64,000 nt of DNA from Actinomycetota bacterium (GCA_005779395.1 SXJP01000021.1:118223-182222); one strand, 5' to 3'. Positions 55,225 to 64,000 are shown, numbered from the stretch's first letter. The notes: generated by a model from the sequence alone, not told the origin. Made by a program: numbers and translations.

Positions 55225-55641
55225 CTATGCCTCATCCAAACGCGAAACGAAACGCGCCTTCATCGGCAACTTGTGGATCGCGAGACGCAATGCTTCGCGA
55301 GCTAGTTCTTCGGGCACACCCGAAAGCTCGAACAAGATGCGTCCGGGCTTCACTACAGCCACCCACTTTTCGGGGTTACCTTTGCCTGAACCCATGCGGG
55401 TTTCGGCTGGCTTTTGCGTAACCGGCTTGTCAGGAAAAACGGTGATCCAAACCTTGCCGCCTCGTTTGATCTTGCGAGTCATCGCAATACGAGCAGCTTC
55501 GATCTGACGGCTTGTAAGCCAACCGGGCTCCAACGCCTGGATTCCGAAGTCGCCGAAGACAACCTTGGTGCCGCCCTTAGCGACACCTGCTCGACGGCCA
55601 CGGTGCACCTTGCGGTGGCGGACCTTGCGGGGCATCAACAT
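55225..55641 (-). CDS. rplP: 50S ribosomal protein L16
   Basis: A 138-residue protein (uL16). [20 protein letters not shown] and [20 protein letters not shown] are diagnostic; the basic end carries the helper motif [20 protein letters not shown]. The start may be ATG 55641 (MLMP) or ATG 55635. It follows rpsC by 18 bases. Confidence 0.97.
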   Translation of the reverse strand: MLMPRKVRHRKVHRGRRAGVAKGGTKVVFGDFGIQALEPGWLTSRQIEAARIAMTRKIKRGGKVWITVFPDKPVTQKPAETRMGSGKGNPEKWVAVVKPGRILFELSGVPEELAREALRLAIHKLPMKARFVSRLDEA

Positions 55642-55659
55642 AACTAGTTTCCTCCCCTT

Positions 55660-56580
55660 CTACTCGGCGTGGAACTTGTGCGGGCCGTGGTCACTAGAAC
55701 CACCGGTGCGGCGCAAGATGTCTTCTTCGTCGTCAAGCAACTTCTGCAATTCTGGGTCGACCTCTTTGATGATGTCGACGGTCTCTGCAGGAGCTTCGTC
55801 GCGGGCTGCGACTTCTGAAACCTCAATCTGTTCTGCCGCCGCGCGTTGACGTCCGCCACCAGCACGCACAACGCGCCTCGCTGCTGTCGGCGCCTCTCCG
55901 ACTGCCATCGCAGCTTCACGGGCAATCTTGTCTTCGCTAGCGCTCTTGTAAGGAAGGATCTCGCCTTTGTAGATCCAGACCTTGACACCAACGCGACCAC
56001 TACCGGTGCGGGCCTCGGCCAAGCCGTAGTCAATGTCGGCACGCAGCGTGTGGAGCGGAACCTGACCTTCGCGGTAGGTCTCCGAACGGCTCATTTCGGC
56101 GCCACCAAGTCGACCGCCACACTGCACCTTTATGCCCTGAGCGCCAGACTTCATAGCGGTCTGCAGCGCACGCTTCATCGCGCGACGGAAGCTCACTCGG
56201 CCAGCAAGCTGGTCGGCGACTCCCTGTGCAATAAGCGTGGCATCGAGTTCCGGCTGCTTGATCTCTTGAATGTTGAACGCAATCCGCGGGTTACCAGTGA
56301 TCTTGTGCAGGTCTTTGCGAAGGCGCTCGGCCTCTACACCCTTGCGCCCAATCACGATTCCGGGGCGTGCAGTGAATACATCGACGCGAAGCTTGTCGAT
56401 GCTTCGCTCGATCTCGACACGGCTAACCGCCGCGCGCTCGAGTTGCTTCTTTAGGTATTCACGAATCTTGATGTCTTCGACGAGGTAGTCGCGGTAGGTC
56501 TGCCCATCGGCAATCCAGCGGCTCTTCCAGTCGGTGACAATCCCGAGACGGAACCCGTAAGGGTTGATTTTTTGACCCAT
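55660..56580 (-). CDS. rpsC: 30S ribosomal protein S3 with acidic C-terminal extension
   Basis: A 306-residue uS3. The core is standard: [20 protein letters not shown], the KH domain with [20 protein letters not shown] and [17 protein letters not shown] motif ([14 protein letters not shown]). A further stretch of about 90 residues beyond the normal end contains alanine/arginine and then acidic sequence ([19 protein letters not shown]). Extended S3 tails occur in other Actinobacteria. Its start overlaps the rplV stop, and L22 next door also has an extended tail. Confidence 0.96.
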   Translation of the reverse strand: MGQKINPYGFRLGIVTDWKSRWIADGQTYRDYLVEDIKIREYLKKQLERAAVSRVEIERSIDKLRVDVFTARPGIVIGRKGVEAERLRKDLHKITGNPRIAFNIQEIKQPELDATLIAQGVADQLAGRVSFRRAMKRALQTAMKSGAQGIKVQCGGRLGGAEMSRSETYREGQVPLHTLRADIDYGLAEARTGSGRVGVKVWIYKGEILPYKSASEDKIAREAAMAVGEAPTAARRVVRAGGGRQRAAAEQIEVSEVAARDEAPAETVDIIKEVDPELQKLLDDEEDILRRTGGSSDHGPHKFHAE

Positions 56581-57173
56581 TACTCGGTCTCCTCGCCATC
56601 GATAGCTTCGGTGGCTTCAGTTGTCGGTTCTTCGGCCTCGTCTATCGATGCATCTGCTGCGATCTCTTCGGCGTGGTCATGGTCGTGGTCGTGGTCGTGG
56701 CCAGCGGCTGCTGCACGTGACTTCTTGACACGCTCCGTGCGCGACCTGCGTGAAGCCGCGACCGGCGCACTTGACGACTCGGCGTTGCGGCGACGAAGCT
56801 CAAGTTCGGCTTCGTTGTATCGAGCAACAACGATGGTGATATGCGTGCTGCGCTTGCGCGTCTTGAAAAAACGCCCACGTGCACGCGGACGGCCATGCGA
56901 GCGTGTCGGACCCTCATCTGCAAAACAAACTTTGACGAACAGTTCTTCTGGCTCTACAGCGTGCAAGTTCGCAGCATTAGCTACAGCGGACTCGAGCAGC
57001 TTGAGGACATCATCACCAGCGCCACGCGGTGTGAGCTGCAAGATGCGCTCAGCGTGCTCGACCGAGATTCCGCGAATCAAGTTAAGAAGCGGACGGACTT
57101 TGGTTGGCGACGTACCGAGGTAGCGAAGAGTCGCTTTGGCCTCGACAGTCGGCGTAGCGGTTGTTGTAGCCAT
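56580..57173 (-). CDS. rplV: 50S ribosomal protein L22 with histidine/aspartate-rich tail
   Basis: A 197-residue uL22; the family core is about 110-115 residues. The core has [20 protein letters not shown] and [20 protein letters not shown] with the tunnel-lining loop region. The extra 75-80 residues begin after the usual end with a basic, serine-rich stretch. They contain a [12 protein letters not shown] run and finish as an acidic segment ([20 protein letters not shown]). The HD run could bind metal ions, but that is speculation. It lies between rpsS and rpsC, with one-base spacing to rpsC. Confidence 0.95.
   Translation of the reverse strand: MATTTATPTVEAKATLRYLGTSPTKVRPLLNLIRGISVEHAERILQLTPRGAGDDVLKLLESAVANAANLHAVEPEELFVKVCFADEGPTRSHGRPRARGRFFKTRKRSTHITIVVARYNEAELELRRRNAESSSAPVAASRRSRTERVKKSRAAAAGHDHDHDHDHAEEIAADASIDEAEEPTTEATEAIDGEETE
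56673..56702 (+). repeat. Hexanucleotide repeat inside rplV
   Basis: Five consecutive near-identical six-base units (GTGGTC, one as ATGGTC, the last as GTGGCC) encode the alternating His-Asp run of L22. Being in frame, loss or gain of a unit would change the tail by two residues without a frameshift. Confidence 0.9.
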
Positions 57174-57175
57174 TG

Positions 57176-57454
57176 TTATCGCCTCGACGACTTCTCTTGG
57201 CCCGCGTGATACCGGAACGTGCGAGTGGGTGAGAACTCACCAAGCTTGTGGCCAACCATGGGCTCACTGACGTACACAGGCACGTGCTTGCGTCCGTCAT
57301 GCACCGCGAAGGTGTGACCGACGAAGTCAGGAGTGATCGTGCTACGACGCGACCAGGTCTTAATGACCTTCTTTTCACCGGCCTCGTTCATTCGGTCCAC
57401 CTTGGCTTGCAGGTGAGCATCAATAAACGGACCTTTTTTTAGACTGCGCGGCAT
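57176..57454 (-). CDS. rpsS: 30S ribosomal protein S19
   Basis: A 92-residue head protein (uS19). [20 protein letters not shown] and [20 protein letters not shown] are diagnostic. It directly follows rplB. Confidence 0.98.
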   Translation of the reverse strand: MPRSLKKGPFIDAHLQAKVDRMNEAGEKKVIKTWSRRSTITPDFVGHTFAVHDGRKHVPVYVSEPMVGHKLGEFSPTRTFRYHAGQEKSSRR

Positions 57455-57460
57455 AAGCCG

Positions 57461-58297
57461 TTACCTCCGGGATCCACGCGTACGACGACGGCGGACGATG
57501 AGCTTGTCACTCGCCTTGCCCTTCTTGCGGGTGCGGCCTTCCGGCTTTCCCCATGGCGACACTGGGTGCCGTCCACCTGAGCTCTTACCCTCGCCACCAC
57601 CGAGTGGGTGGTCGACTGGGTTCATTACAACACCACGGCTTTGTGGGCGAACGCCCTTCCAGCGGTTACGTCCAGCTTTACCGATCGAGATCAGCGAAGC
57701 TTCGGGGTTGCCAACAGTGCCGACAGTTGCACGGCAGTCGATCGGCACGCGACGCATTTCGGTGCTCGGCAAACGCAGCGTTGCGAAGTCACCTTCTTTA
57801 GCGATGAGCTGAATAGCTGTGCCTGCGCTTCGACCCAGCTTGGCACCAGCGCCTGGCTTCATCTCGACTGCGTGCACTGTTGTACCGACAGGGATATAAC
57901 GCAGCGGAAGCGCGTTGCCCGGACGGATGTCGGCGTCGCGACCGTTGGAGAGCATCGTGCCAACCTGAAGCCCGAGTGGGGCAAGGATGTATGCCTTCTC
58001 GCCGTCTAGGTAGTGGAGCAGCGCGATGCGCGAGTTGCGGTTTGGGTCGTACTCAATTGCTGCGACCTTGGCCGGGACGCCGTCTTTAATACGACGGAAG
58101 TCGATGACACGGTACTTGCGCTTGTGCGCACCACCACGGTGACGCGAAGTGATGCGCCCGTAGTTGTTGCGACCACCGGTCTGTGGCTTCGGGCGTGTGA
58201 GCGCCTTTTCTGGCTTCGACTTCGTGATGTCAGAGAAATCTGACACCGTCTGGAAGCGACGACCAGGACTAGTTGGTTTGCGTGTACGTACCGGCAT
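57461..58297 (-). CDS. rplB: 50S ribosomal protein L2
   Basis: A 278-residue protein (uL2) near the peptidyl transferase centre. [20 protein letters not shown] opens it. The C-terminal motif [20 protein letters not shown] carries the conserved histidine. It ends in [20 protein letters not shown]. No deviations. Confidence 0.98.
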   Translation of the reverse strand: MPVRTRKPTSPGRRFQTVSDFSDITKSKPEKALTRPKPQTGGRNNYGRITSRHRGGAHKRKYRVIDFRRIKDGVPAKVAAIEYDPNRNSRIALLHYLDGEKAYILAPLGLQVGTMLSNGRDADIRPGNALPLRYIPVGTTVHAVEMKPGAGAKLGRSAGTAIQLIAKEGDFATLRLPSTEMRRVPIDCRATVGTVGNPEASLISIGKAGRNRWKGVRPQSRGVVMNPVDHPLGGGEGKSSGGRHPVSPWGKPEGRTRKKGKASDKLIVRRRRTRGSRR

Positions 58298-58299
58298 CG

Positions 58300-58593
58300 T
58301 CAGCTCCCGAAGATGTCGATCTGACCCTCAGCGAGCGTGACGATCGCGCGCTTGGAGTCTGGTTTCTTTGATGTCGCACGAACCCTGCGGGAACGCTTGA
58401 CCTTGCCCTTGCGATTCAATGTGTTCACTGATCTGACACGCACATCGGGCCAGATAGCTTCGATGGCTTGGCGGATTTCGATCTTGTTCGAGCCTGCTGC
58501 AACAACGAAGGTGTAGACCGCTTCGTCGAAGTTCGCGTAGCTCTTCTCCGACACGACTGGTCGGATAATTACGTCACGCGGATCATTCGCCAT
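58300..58593 (-). CDS. rplW: 50S ribosomal protein L23
   Basis: A 97-residue protein (uL23) at the tunnel exit, where trigger factor and SRP dock. [20 protein letters not shown] and [20 protein letters not shown] are family motifs. It is two bases after rplD. Confidence 0.98.
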   Translation of the reverse strand: MANDPRDVIIRPVVSEKSYANFDEAVYTFVVAAGSNKIEIRQAIEAIWPDVRVRSVNTLNRKGKVKRSRRVRATSKKPDSKRAIVTLAEGQIDIFGS

Positions 58594-58595
58594 AT

Positions 58596-59312
58596 CTAGG
58601 CCTCTTCTCCTGAGTCAGAGATAACAGCGATCGACTCAGCTGAGCGGCCGCCACCATTGAGTCGTGCGGTAGCGCTAGTTAGGGTCGCTTGCGAGAACAC
58701 GATGTAGTCGTTGACCAAAATGTCGTACGCGTTGAGCTCTTCTGGAAGAATCACCTGAACACGCTCACCGAGGTTCCGGAGCGACTTCCAGACAGCTTCT
58801 TCTGTGCGGAAAAGCACCACGAGAATTCTTGGTGCACGTTCACCCGCCGGACGAAAACCGAGGCTCGTAAGAAGCTTGACGCCAGCCTTAGTGCTTGGCT
58901 CGGTGATTCCCCAGTCGTCGACTACGACAACCTTGTTGTCCATCGCACGATCAGAAAGTGCGCTGCGAATCGCTATCGACACGACTTTCTTGTTGACTTT
59001 TTGCGTGTAGTCACGTGGCTTCGGGCCATGCGCGATACCACCACCGCGCCACTGCACCGCACGCGTTGAACCTTGACGAGCACGGCCCGTGCCTTTTTGG
59101 TTCCATGGCTTAGCGCCACCGCCAGCAACCTCCGCACGAGTCTTCGTGCTGTGCGTTCCTGCGCGCTTGTGCGCGAGTTGCGCTGTCACTACCTGGTGCA
59201 TGACAGCCATATTGGGCTCTAAGCCAAACACCCCGTTTGCGAGTTCTACGTTGCCAGCATCCGCGCCAGACGCGTTCTTCATCGTGACCGTCTTGGCCTC
59301 TGATGCACTCAT
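58596..59312 (-). CDS. rplD: 50S ribosomal protein L4
   Basis: A 238-residue protein (uL4). GTHSTKTRAEVAGGGAKPWN and QKGTGRARQGSTRAVQWRGG are the long tunnel-wall loop. It overlaps the rplC stop (ATGA). In E. coli L4 regulates the S10 operon through its leader RNA; here the only leader seen is upstream of rplC. Confidence 0.98.
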   Translation of the reverse strand: MSASEAKTVTMKNASGADAGNVELANGVFGLEPNMAVMHQVVTAQLAHKRAGTHSTKTRAEVAGGGAKPWNQKGTGRARQGSTRAVQWRGGGIAHGPKPRDYTQKVNKKVVSIAIRSALSDRAMDNKVVVVDDWGITEPSTKAGVKLLTSLGFRPAGERAPRILVVLFRTEEAVWKSLRNLGERVQVILPEELNAYDILVNDYIVFSQATLTSATARLNGGGRSAESIAVISDSGEEA

Positions 59313-59953
59313 TTCACATCCGCTTTCACTGCGTTGCGCAAGAAGACGAGTCCGCCGGTAGCGCCAGGAACGGCGCCCTTGACAAGAATCAGGTTGCGCT
59401 CAGAATCACCTTCGACAACCGTGAGATTGAGAGTCGTAACCCTGGTGTTACCCCACTGGCCAGCCATCTTCTTGCCTTTGAAAACTCGTGAAGGCGTTGC
59501 ACATGCCCCGACAGAGCCTGGCGAACGATGCTTCTTGTTGTTACCGTGAGTTGCGTTTTGGCCGCTGAAGTTGTGTCGCTGCATTGCTCCAGAAAAACCT
59601 CGGCCCTTAGAAAGCCCTGTGGCATCGACCTTTTCGCCGCTTGCGAATACATCGGCCTTGATGACCATGCCGACCTCGAAGCCAGATAGGTCGTCGACAC
59701 GCAGTTCGACCAATGTGCGGCTCGGTGGTGCGTCAGCGAGCGCAAGATGCCCAAGCTTGGGCTTGTTCAAACGACTTGCCTTGGTCTCTCCGAAGGAGAG
59801 CTGCACCGCGCTGTAACCATCGCGCTCAGGCGTTTTCATCTGCACTACGCGACAAGGCCCGGCCTCGATCACGGTCACTGGGACCATTCGACCTTCAGCG
59901 TCCCAGACCTGGGTCATTCCGAGCTTGAGCCCGAGTATGCCTTTGCTTGCCAT
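59309..59953 (-). CDS. rplC: 50S ribosomal protein L3
   Basis: A 214-residue protein (uL3). ASKGILGLKLGMTQVWDAEG is the typical start at ATG 59953, with GAGG five bases before. The loop near the peptidyl transferase centre is RGFSGAMQRHNFSGQNATHG. The frame is open back to 59995, through a hairpin, but has no homology. It is first in a run of nine L3-to-S17 genes, detached from rpsJ by 3.3 kb. Confidence 0.97.
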   Translation of the reverse strand: MASKGILGLKLGMTQVWDAEGRMVPVTVIEAGPCRVVQMKTPERDGYSAVQLSFGETKASRLNKPKLGHLALADAPPSRTLVELRVDDLSGFEVGMVIKADVFASGEKVDATGLSKGRGFSGAMQRHNFSGQNATHGNNKKHRSPGSVGACATPSRVFKGKKMAGQWGNTRVTTLNLTVVEGDSERNLILVKGAVPGATGGLVFLRNAVKADVK

Positions 59954-59976
59954 GACTGCCTCGTGTTGGTTATTCA

Positions 59977-60048
59977 CGTGGATGGATTCGTTCATCCACG
60001 CAAACGCTCCGCCTCGGGTCTTTGAGTTTCCTCAACCGAGCGGAGCGT
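59977..60048 (-). promoter_or_regulatory. Structured leader of the rplC operon (two hairpins)
   Basis: Two hairpins precede rplC on the minus strand. The first joins 60040-60048 to 60004-60012 (nine pairs), then four pairs across a bulged G. It is capped by a TTGAG/CTCAA stem with a GAAA tetraloop. The second, 59977-60000, is eight perfect pairs (CGTGGATG and complement) and ends 23 bases before the ATG. A GNRA-capped long stem directly before L3 and L4 genes suggests autoregulation by a ribosomal protein, as in S10 leaders elsewhere. Confidence 0.6.
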
Positions 60049-60106
60049 CGATTCGGTTTTGCCTCACGGTTCCCCTGAGTGCTGGGCGTATGAGGACGTC
60101 AAATTG

Positions 60107-60124
60107 CTACAGGGGGGCCTGTAG
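60107..60124 (-). terminator. Short hairpin between the methyltransferase gene and rplC leader
   Basis: CTACAGG and CCTGTAG (7 pairs, four-base loop) lie 64 bases after the methyltransferase stop. Only AATTT follows, so it is a weak terminator at best. Just downstream TTGACG (60097-60102) may be the -35 box of the rplC promoter, but no clear -10 is visible. Confidence 0.4.
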
Positions 60125-60187
60125 GAACTCGTAAAAGGTATCAGTCGCAATCCGAAAGCTCCGAGTCGGGCTCGAATTGGCCTCTGT

Positions 60188-61012
60188 TCAGGACTTCGTC
60201 GCCTCGATTGTGTACATCATCGGGAGGCGCTCGCGGCCTTCAGGCAGGGCATAACGACCAGGGGCGGTCTCAACTACCCACTCGAACGGCTTCCATTCAA
60301 GGTCGATATGTTCGTCTAGACGAGAAATGCATAGACCAGCATCGATTACGGCCTGAACGGTTTCGCCGAGGCCATGGTTCCACTCGTGAGTAGTGATGGC
60401 CGTCAAGTTCGACGTGTCGCCATCGGTATAGGTACCCGGTTCGTCGTCTACGTACGGATCGCGCATCTCGAAATAAGGCAGAGAAACAACCAACAACTGG
60501 TCATCGCGTGTGTATTCGAGCGTATAAAGCATCGGATGGGCGTCGCGGAGATACAACCTGCCACCCGGCTTAAGGAGAGTAGCTACTACTTCCGCCCATG
60601 TCTTTACGTTCGGCAGCCAATTGAGCGCACCAACACTCGAGTACACGACATCAAATGTTTTTCCGCCGAGTGCGGATACCGCTGAATAAACATCGCTTTC
60701 GATGAACGTCGCTTCTATTGCGCAGTCAGCTGCAAGCCTTCGCGCGACCTTAAGAGACTCGACGGAAAAGTCGAGTCCGGTGATCGAACGTGCTCCGAGC
60801 CGAGACAGGGAAACCGTGTCGGTTCCGATGTGGCACTGGAGGTGCAAGACATCGAGACCAGTTAAGTCACCAAGGTGGGGTGCGTCGTAATCAATTACGT
60901 TCGACCGCGCCTCGGGATCGGCGATCAAACGAGCGAGGTTGTAGGAGTCAGAAGCCGCGTGAATCGGCGCACGCTGGTTCCAGTTGGCCTTGTTGAGTTC
61001 GACGTAAGCCAT
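60188..61012 (-). CDS. Class I SAM-dependent methyltransferase
   Basis: A 274-residue cytosolic methyltransferase-like protein. AYVELNKANWNQRAPIHAAS opens it at ATG 61012, with GGGAG seven bases upstream. The SAM site is LDVLHLQCHIGTDTVSLSRL with GLDFSVESL after it; a DVVYSSVGALNWLPN motif follows. Its substrate is not evident. It stands alone between rpsJ and rplC, divergent from the acyltransferase gene with a 55-base gap, and so splits the S10 operon. Confidence 0.87.
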   Translation of the reverse strand: MAYVELNKANWNQRAPIHAASDSYNLARLIADPEARSNVIDYDAPHLGDLTGLDVLHLQCHIGTDTVSLSRLGARSITGLDFSVESLKVARRLAADCAIEATFIESDVYSAVSALGGKTFDVVYSSVGALNWLPNVKTWAEVVATLLKPGGRLYLRDAHPMLYTLEYTRDDQLLVVSLPYFEMRDPYVDDEPGTYTDGDTSNLTAITTHEWNHGLGETVQAVIDAGLCISRLDEHIDLEWKPFEWVVETAPGRYALPEGRERLPMMYTIEATKS

Positions 61013-61067
61013 GATGATCTCCCGTTTCCGCCTGTGAAGCTTGGGGTTAGATACCGTATCGAACCGA

Positions 61068-63368
61068 ATGACTGAAATTCTTGGCCAGCACATCTCGGAG
61101 GGCCGCAAACCCAGTTACTGGCCAGGGCTTGATGGCCTTAGAGCAGTCGCAATCATCCCCGTGATGTTGTACCACGCACCTCTTGCTAGATGGCAAGGCG
61201 GATTTCTCGGCGTTGACGTTTTCTTTGCGATCAGTGGGTACCTGATCACTTCACTAATCCTCGCGGAGTACGACACTCGCGGCACGATTTCGTTGAAAGC
61301 TTTCTGGATTCGTCGTGCGAGACGTCTACTCCCAGCGCTCTACCTCACGCTTGCCGTCACAATCACGTACGCGGTGCTATTCCTCCCTGATGCGCGCCAG
61401 AGCCTCCGCGGAAACGTGGTAGCTGCGCTCGGCTATGTCACAAACTGGTACCAGGTGTTTGCAGGAGAGTCCTACCTAGAAATCAGTGGGCGGAGTCCAC
61501 TACTAGGCCACCTCTGGTCTCTAGCGGTAGAAGAACAGTTCTACTTGGTATGGCCACTCGTGCTCTTCGTAGCACTGAAGTCGCGCATCGGGCGGCGCAG
61601 CGTTGCAGTCGCCTCAACAGGGTTCGCCATCGCATCTGCTGCGTGGATGAGTCACCTCTATTCATCTAACCAGGACGACCCAGCAAATATTTTTGTCCGC
61701 ACAGACACGCGCGCCACAGGAATTCTCCTCGGCGCCGCCCTTGCCTTCGTTTGGTCACCGAACAACGCAGCGAAGACAGCGCTGGCCACCAAACGCTTAC
61801 TTCTCACCGTAACTGGGACCGTGGCATTCGGAGCATTGCTCTACAGCTACCTAAACATGAACGACTTCGAGCCGTGGATCTATCGCGGTGGTTGGGTTCT
61901 GATTGACCTAGTGGCAATTACGGCAATCGCCGTTGCTATTCACCCTGGCTCGATCTGGAGTCGGGTGCTAGCAGTCCGCCCGCTCAGATATATTGGCACG
62001 CGGTCATACGGGCTCTACATGTGGCATATGCCGATTTTTCTAATAACCCGTCCCGGCGTCGATATCCCGATCACAGGTAACGCGAATTTGTTACTGCGCT
62101 TCGTGTTGACGTTTGCGATCACGGAAGTCTCGTATCGATGGGTCGAATCGCCAATCCGACATGGATCCATCGGTCGGTTCATTCACGCTTATCGAACAAG
62201 TCACATCGATTCGAGGGCGTTAACCCGAAGGCGCCTTCTCGCGTTACTGCTTGTTGTCGCAGTTCCGATAACTGCTCTCAGTTTCGAACTATTTTTCACA
62301 CCGCTTCCACAACTATCAGGTAGCGAAGCTGCACTCGCCACCCCAATCTGTCCGCCTAGGCAAGCAAAAACTGCGTTGGCGCTCGGTTCAACCAGCATGG
62401 TTGAGGCGCGCGACCAACTCAAGCGAGCAATGCCGACGATGATCATCAACGCTTCAGTCGACCGCGCCCTTCCTGAAACGCTGCAGCTACTGCGCGACAT
62501 TCGTAACGGTGATGAATTCTCGGCGCGGTCGATGTCGCCGCAGCCAGGCATTGTCGTAATTGAACTCAACGCAGATGATTCGTTCGATGACCCAATCGCG
62601 AACGTTCTCACACGAGAAACGGCTACGTACAGCACAGTGATCCTCATCGCGACCCGAGGAATCGGGCAGCTAAAGGAAATCCGCCGAGCAACTAGCGCCG
62701 ACCCTCGTTTCGTCGTCCTGAATCAGATAGCCAGTATTCGCTCAACAGGCTGGATCTCTAGCTACGTGGCCCGCGTGAGTAACGCGATCCAATCGGTGGC
62801 TGGTTCTAACTGGGATGTTTCGGTGCCAGAACGCCAGGTCGACGATGCAACTGAATGCTTAGCTGGTCGGGATTACACCGCGCTCGCTATTGGAGACAGT
62901 GTTATGGACCGCGCTCGGAGTGGCCTAGTCAAAGAACTTCCTGCAATGTTCGTTCTTGCGGCAGGGAACCGAACGATTCCTGAAGCACGGGCGCTCATAG
63001 TCGAACTCCTCGAGCAAGACTCAGTACCGGAGATCGTCGTCATACATTTGGGAACAGCTCGACCGTTCGCTGACAAAGACTTTCGCGATTTCGCTGGTTT
63101 GTTGAAAGATGTGGACCACGTGTTCTTCGTCAATAGCCGGTCACAGCTAATCCACGAACCGCAAGTTAATTCGGCGCTCGAACATCTCGTGCCGCAATTC
63201 GAGAACGCCACGCTTATCGACTGGCGTAATTACTCAAACTCGCAGTCCGACTGGTTCAGCGACGGGATACACCTCACGGAACTAGGTGCTCAGAAGTTCG
63301 CTGCCTTCCTAGATTCTCAAATAGCAGCCAAGGTCGGTGCGGATTGGCAACCGGTACTCACACAGTGA
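61068..63368 (+). CDS. OafA/YrhL-type membrane acyltransferase with C-terminal SGNH-like domain
   Basis: About 766 residues. The acyltransferase-3 domain (about 10-380) has ten or so membrane helices and the signature YWPGLDGLRAVAIIPVMLYH with the catalytic histidine, then GFLGVDVFFAISGYLITSLI and FWIRRARRLLPALY. LSLAVEEQFYLVWPL-like sequence (HLWSLAVEEQFYLVWPLVL) follows. After a membrane helix the C-terminal part is outside and SGNH-like: AIGDSVMDRA, then IHLGTARPF and the DGIHL motif. Such proteins O-acetylate cell-wall or exported polysaccharides. The best start is ATG 61068; the frame is open from 61041. Insertion within ribosomal genes is unusual. Confidence 0.88.
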   Translation: MTEILGQHISEGRKPSYWPGLDGLRAVAIIPVMLYHAPLARWQGGFLGVDVFFAISGYLITSLILAEYDTRGTISLKAFWIRRARRLLPALYLTLAVTITYAVLFLPDARQSLRGNVVAALGYVTNWYQVFAGESYLEISGRSPLLGHLWSLAVEEQFYLVWPLVLFVALKSRIGRRSVAVASTGFAIASAAWMSHLYSSNQDDPANIFVRTDTRATGILLGAALAFVWSPNNAAKTALATKRLLLTVTGTVAFGALLYSYLNMNDFEPWIYRGGWVLIDLVAITAIAVAIHPGSIWSRVLAVRPLRYIGTRSYGLYMWHMPIFLITRPGVDIPITGNANLLLRFVLTFAITEVSYRWVESPIRHGSIGRFIHAYRTSHIDSRALTRRRLLALLLVVAVPITALSFELFFTPLPQLSGSEAALATPICPPRQAKTALALGSTSMVEARDQLKRAMPTMIINASVDRALPETLQLLRDIRNGDEFSARSMSPQPGIVVIELNADDSFDDPIANVLTRETATYSTVILIATRGIGQLKEIRRATSADPRFVVLNQIASIRSTGWISSYVARVSNAIQSVAGSNWDVSVPERQVDDATECLAGRDYTALAIGDSVMDRARSGLVKELPAMFVLAAGNRTIPEARALIVELLEQDSVPEIVVIHLGTARPFADKDFRDFAGLLKDVDHVFFVNSRSQLIHEPQVNSALEHLVPQFENATLIDWRNYSNSQSDWFSDGIHLTELGAQKFAAFLDSQIAAKVGADWQPVLTQ

Positions 63369-63386
63369 ACTAGTACCGATAAACGC

Positions 63387-63417
63387 GAGATTGCCCGCCA
63401 GTTTGGCAGGCAATCTC
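63387..63417. terminator. Hairpin between rpsJ and the acyltransferase gene
   Basis: GAGATTGCC pairs with GGCAATCTC (nine pairs); after one mismatch GCCA pairs with TGGC around a three-base loop. It lies between the convergent ends of the acyltransferase gene and rpsJ. On the minus strand it is followed by GCGTTTAT, a weak T-tract, so rpsJ transcripts may end here. That would uncouple rpsJ from rplC. Confidence 0.7.
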
Positions 63418-63438
63418 AAAAATCTTGTTGACGCATAC

Positions 63439-63759
63439 TTATTGCTGGATCTTGATCTCGATATCGACGCCTGCTGGCATCTCGAGGCGCTGCAACGATT
63501 CGAGAGTCTTCGGGTTCGACTCGACGATGTCGATGAGGCGTTTGTGGATCCGCATTTCGAAGTGCTCGCGGCTGTCCTTGTGCTTGTGCGGCCCACGGAT
63601 CACGCAGTACTTACGGATCTCCGTTGGGAGCGGCACCGGGCCACGGATCTTCGCTTGGGTGCGAACCACAGTCTCAACGATCTTCTTAGTTGACTGATCG
63701 ATGATCTCGTGATCGTAGGCCCGGAGCTTGATCCGAACTGTTTGAGTATTTACAGCCAC
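63439..63759 (-). CDS. rpsJ: 30S ribosomal protein S10
   Basis: A 106-residue protein (uS10), also known as NusE in antitermination. [40 protein letters not shown] and the long loop [20 protein letters not shown] are standard. It is 12 bases downstream of tuf and ends 22 bases before a hairpin, so it is likely cotranscribed with tuf rather than rplC. Confidence 0.98.
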   Translation of the reverse strand: MAVNTQTVRIKLRAYDHEIIDQSTKKIVETVVRTQAKIRGPVPLPTEIRKYCVIRGPHKHKDSREHFEMRIHKRLIDIVESNPKTLESLQRLEMPAGVDIEIKIQQ

Positions 63760-63771
63760 GTTCTTTATTCC

Positions 63772-64000
63772 CTACTTGTTGATTTTGATTACGCGGCCTG
63801 CACCAACAGTACGGCCACCTTCTCTAATTGCGAACCGCAAGCCTTCTTCCATAGCAATCGGCTTCTGGAGCTGCACAGTCATCTCAGTGTTGTCACCAGG
63901 CATAACCATCTCCGTGCCAGCAGGCAACGCAATAGTGCCAGTCACGTCCGTAGTACGGAAATAGAACTGCGGGTGATAGTTCGCGAAAAACGGGGTATGA
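63772..64000 (-). CDS. tuf: Elongation factor Tu (partial, C-terminal part only)
   Basis: The last 75 codons of EF-Tu, domain 3, which binds t[23 protein letters not shown] and the closing [16 protein letters not shown] are unmistakable. The gene enters from the right edge of the window. A TAG stop lies 12 bases before rpsJ. A fusA gene is expected further right but is outside the view. Confidence 0.97.
   Translation of the reverse strand, partial: HTPFFANYHPQFYFRTTDVTGTIALPAGTEMVMPGDNTEMTVQLQKPIAMEEGLRFAIREGGRTVGAGRVIKINK

Noticed and set aside
56673..56702. CRISPR-like or other mobile repeat
   Set aside because: Units are only six bases with no spacers and encode the L22 tail in frame.
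59977..60048. Intrinsic terminator of the methyltransferase gene
   Set aside because: No T-tract follows either hairpin and they lie close to the rplC start, so a leader is more likely.

Overview
This window comes from a bacterial chromosome of moderate-to-high GC, most likely an actinobacterium close to the Acidimicrobiia (Ilumatobacter-like). That placement is inference. It rests on the block order rplM-rpsI-glmM-glmS-nnr-alr-hydrolase-tsaE-tsaB-rimI-tsaD-groES, a GuaB3 gene beside guaA, a zinc-binding S14, many GTG and TTG starts, and some apparently leaderless genes. No rRNA, tRNA, CRISPR array, transposase or phage gene was seen. Nearly all of it is gene-dense core genome, mostly on the minus strand.

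Layout. 1-8.1 kb (minus): cation-efflux transporter (partial), DNA-repair alkyltransferase, molybdopterin oxidoreductase, malate dehydrogenase, a J-domain protein, a zinc-ribbon membrane protein, then folD-purH-purN. 8.1-18.8 kb: a tandem-FKBP lipoprotein (plus), sucCD, a small Rieske-like membrane protein, a UvrD/PcrA helicase, class I aldolase, guaA, guaB3 and a NUDIX hydrolase. 18.8-25.4 kb: a surface module with three overlapping pilin-like genes on the minus strand. Divergent from them is a secreted protein of about 1365 residues with SdrD-like and NHL-like repeats, preceded by a strongly paired leader. 25.5-40.1 kb: acyl-CoA synthetase, then the CIRCE-controlled groES and the t6A/alanine racemase/glucosamine block up to rplM. 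40.3-42.6 kb: an AlkP-fold hydrolase and a lipoprotein (plus).

42.6-64 kb holds the ribosomal protein superoperon: tuf-rpsJ, then rplC to rpsQ, rplN to secY, adk, map, infA, rpmJ, rpsM, rpsK, rpsD, rpoA, rplQ and truA. It is broken in two places. A methyltransferase and an acyltransferase/SGNH protein sit between rpsJ and rplC. An antiparallel P-loop ATPase gene with its own AT-rich palindromic upstream region sits between map and infA. rplC has a structured leader of its own. infA (74 codons) can be read at full length only from a CTG codon.

Points most worth a second look are the CTG start of infA, the two interruptions of the ribosomal operons, the rplC leader, the leader at 21252-21331, the enlarged GlmS-like protein (1143 aa), the apparently permuted AlkP-fold enzyme, the PurH lysine substitution and the ligand-less Rieske-like protein. 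I found no clear anti-phage or mobile system; the ATPase insertion is the nearest candidate for accessory DNA.
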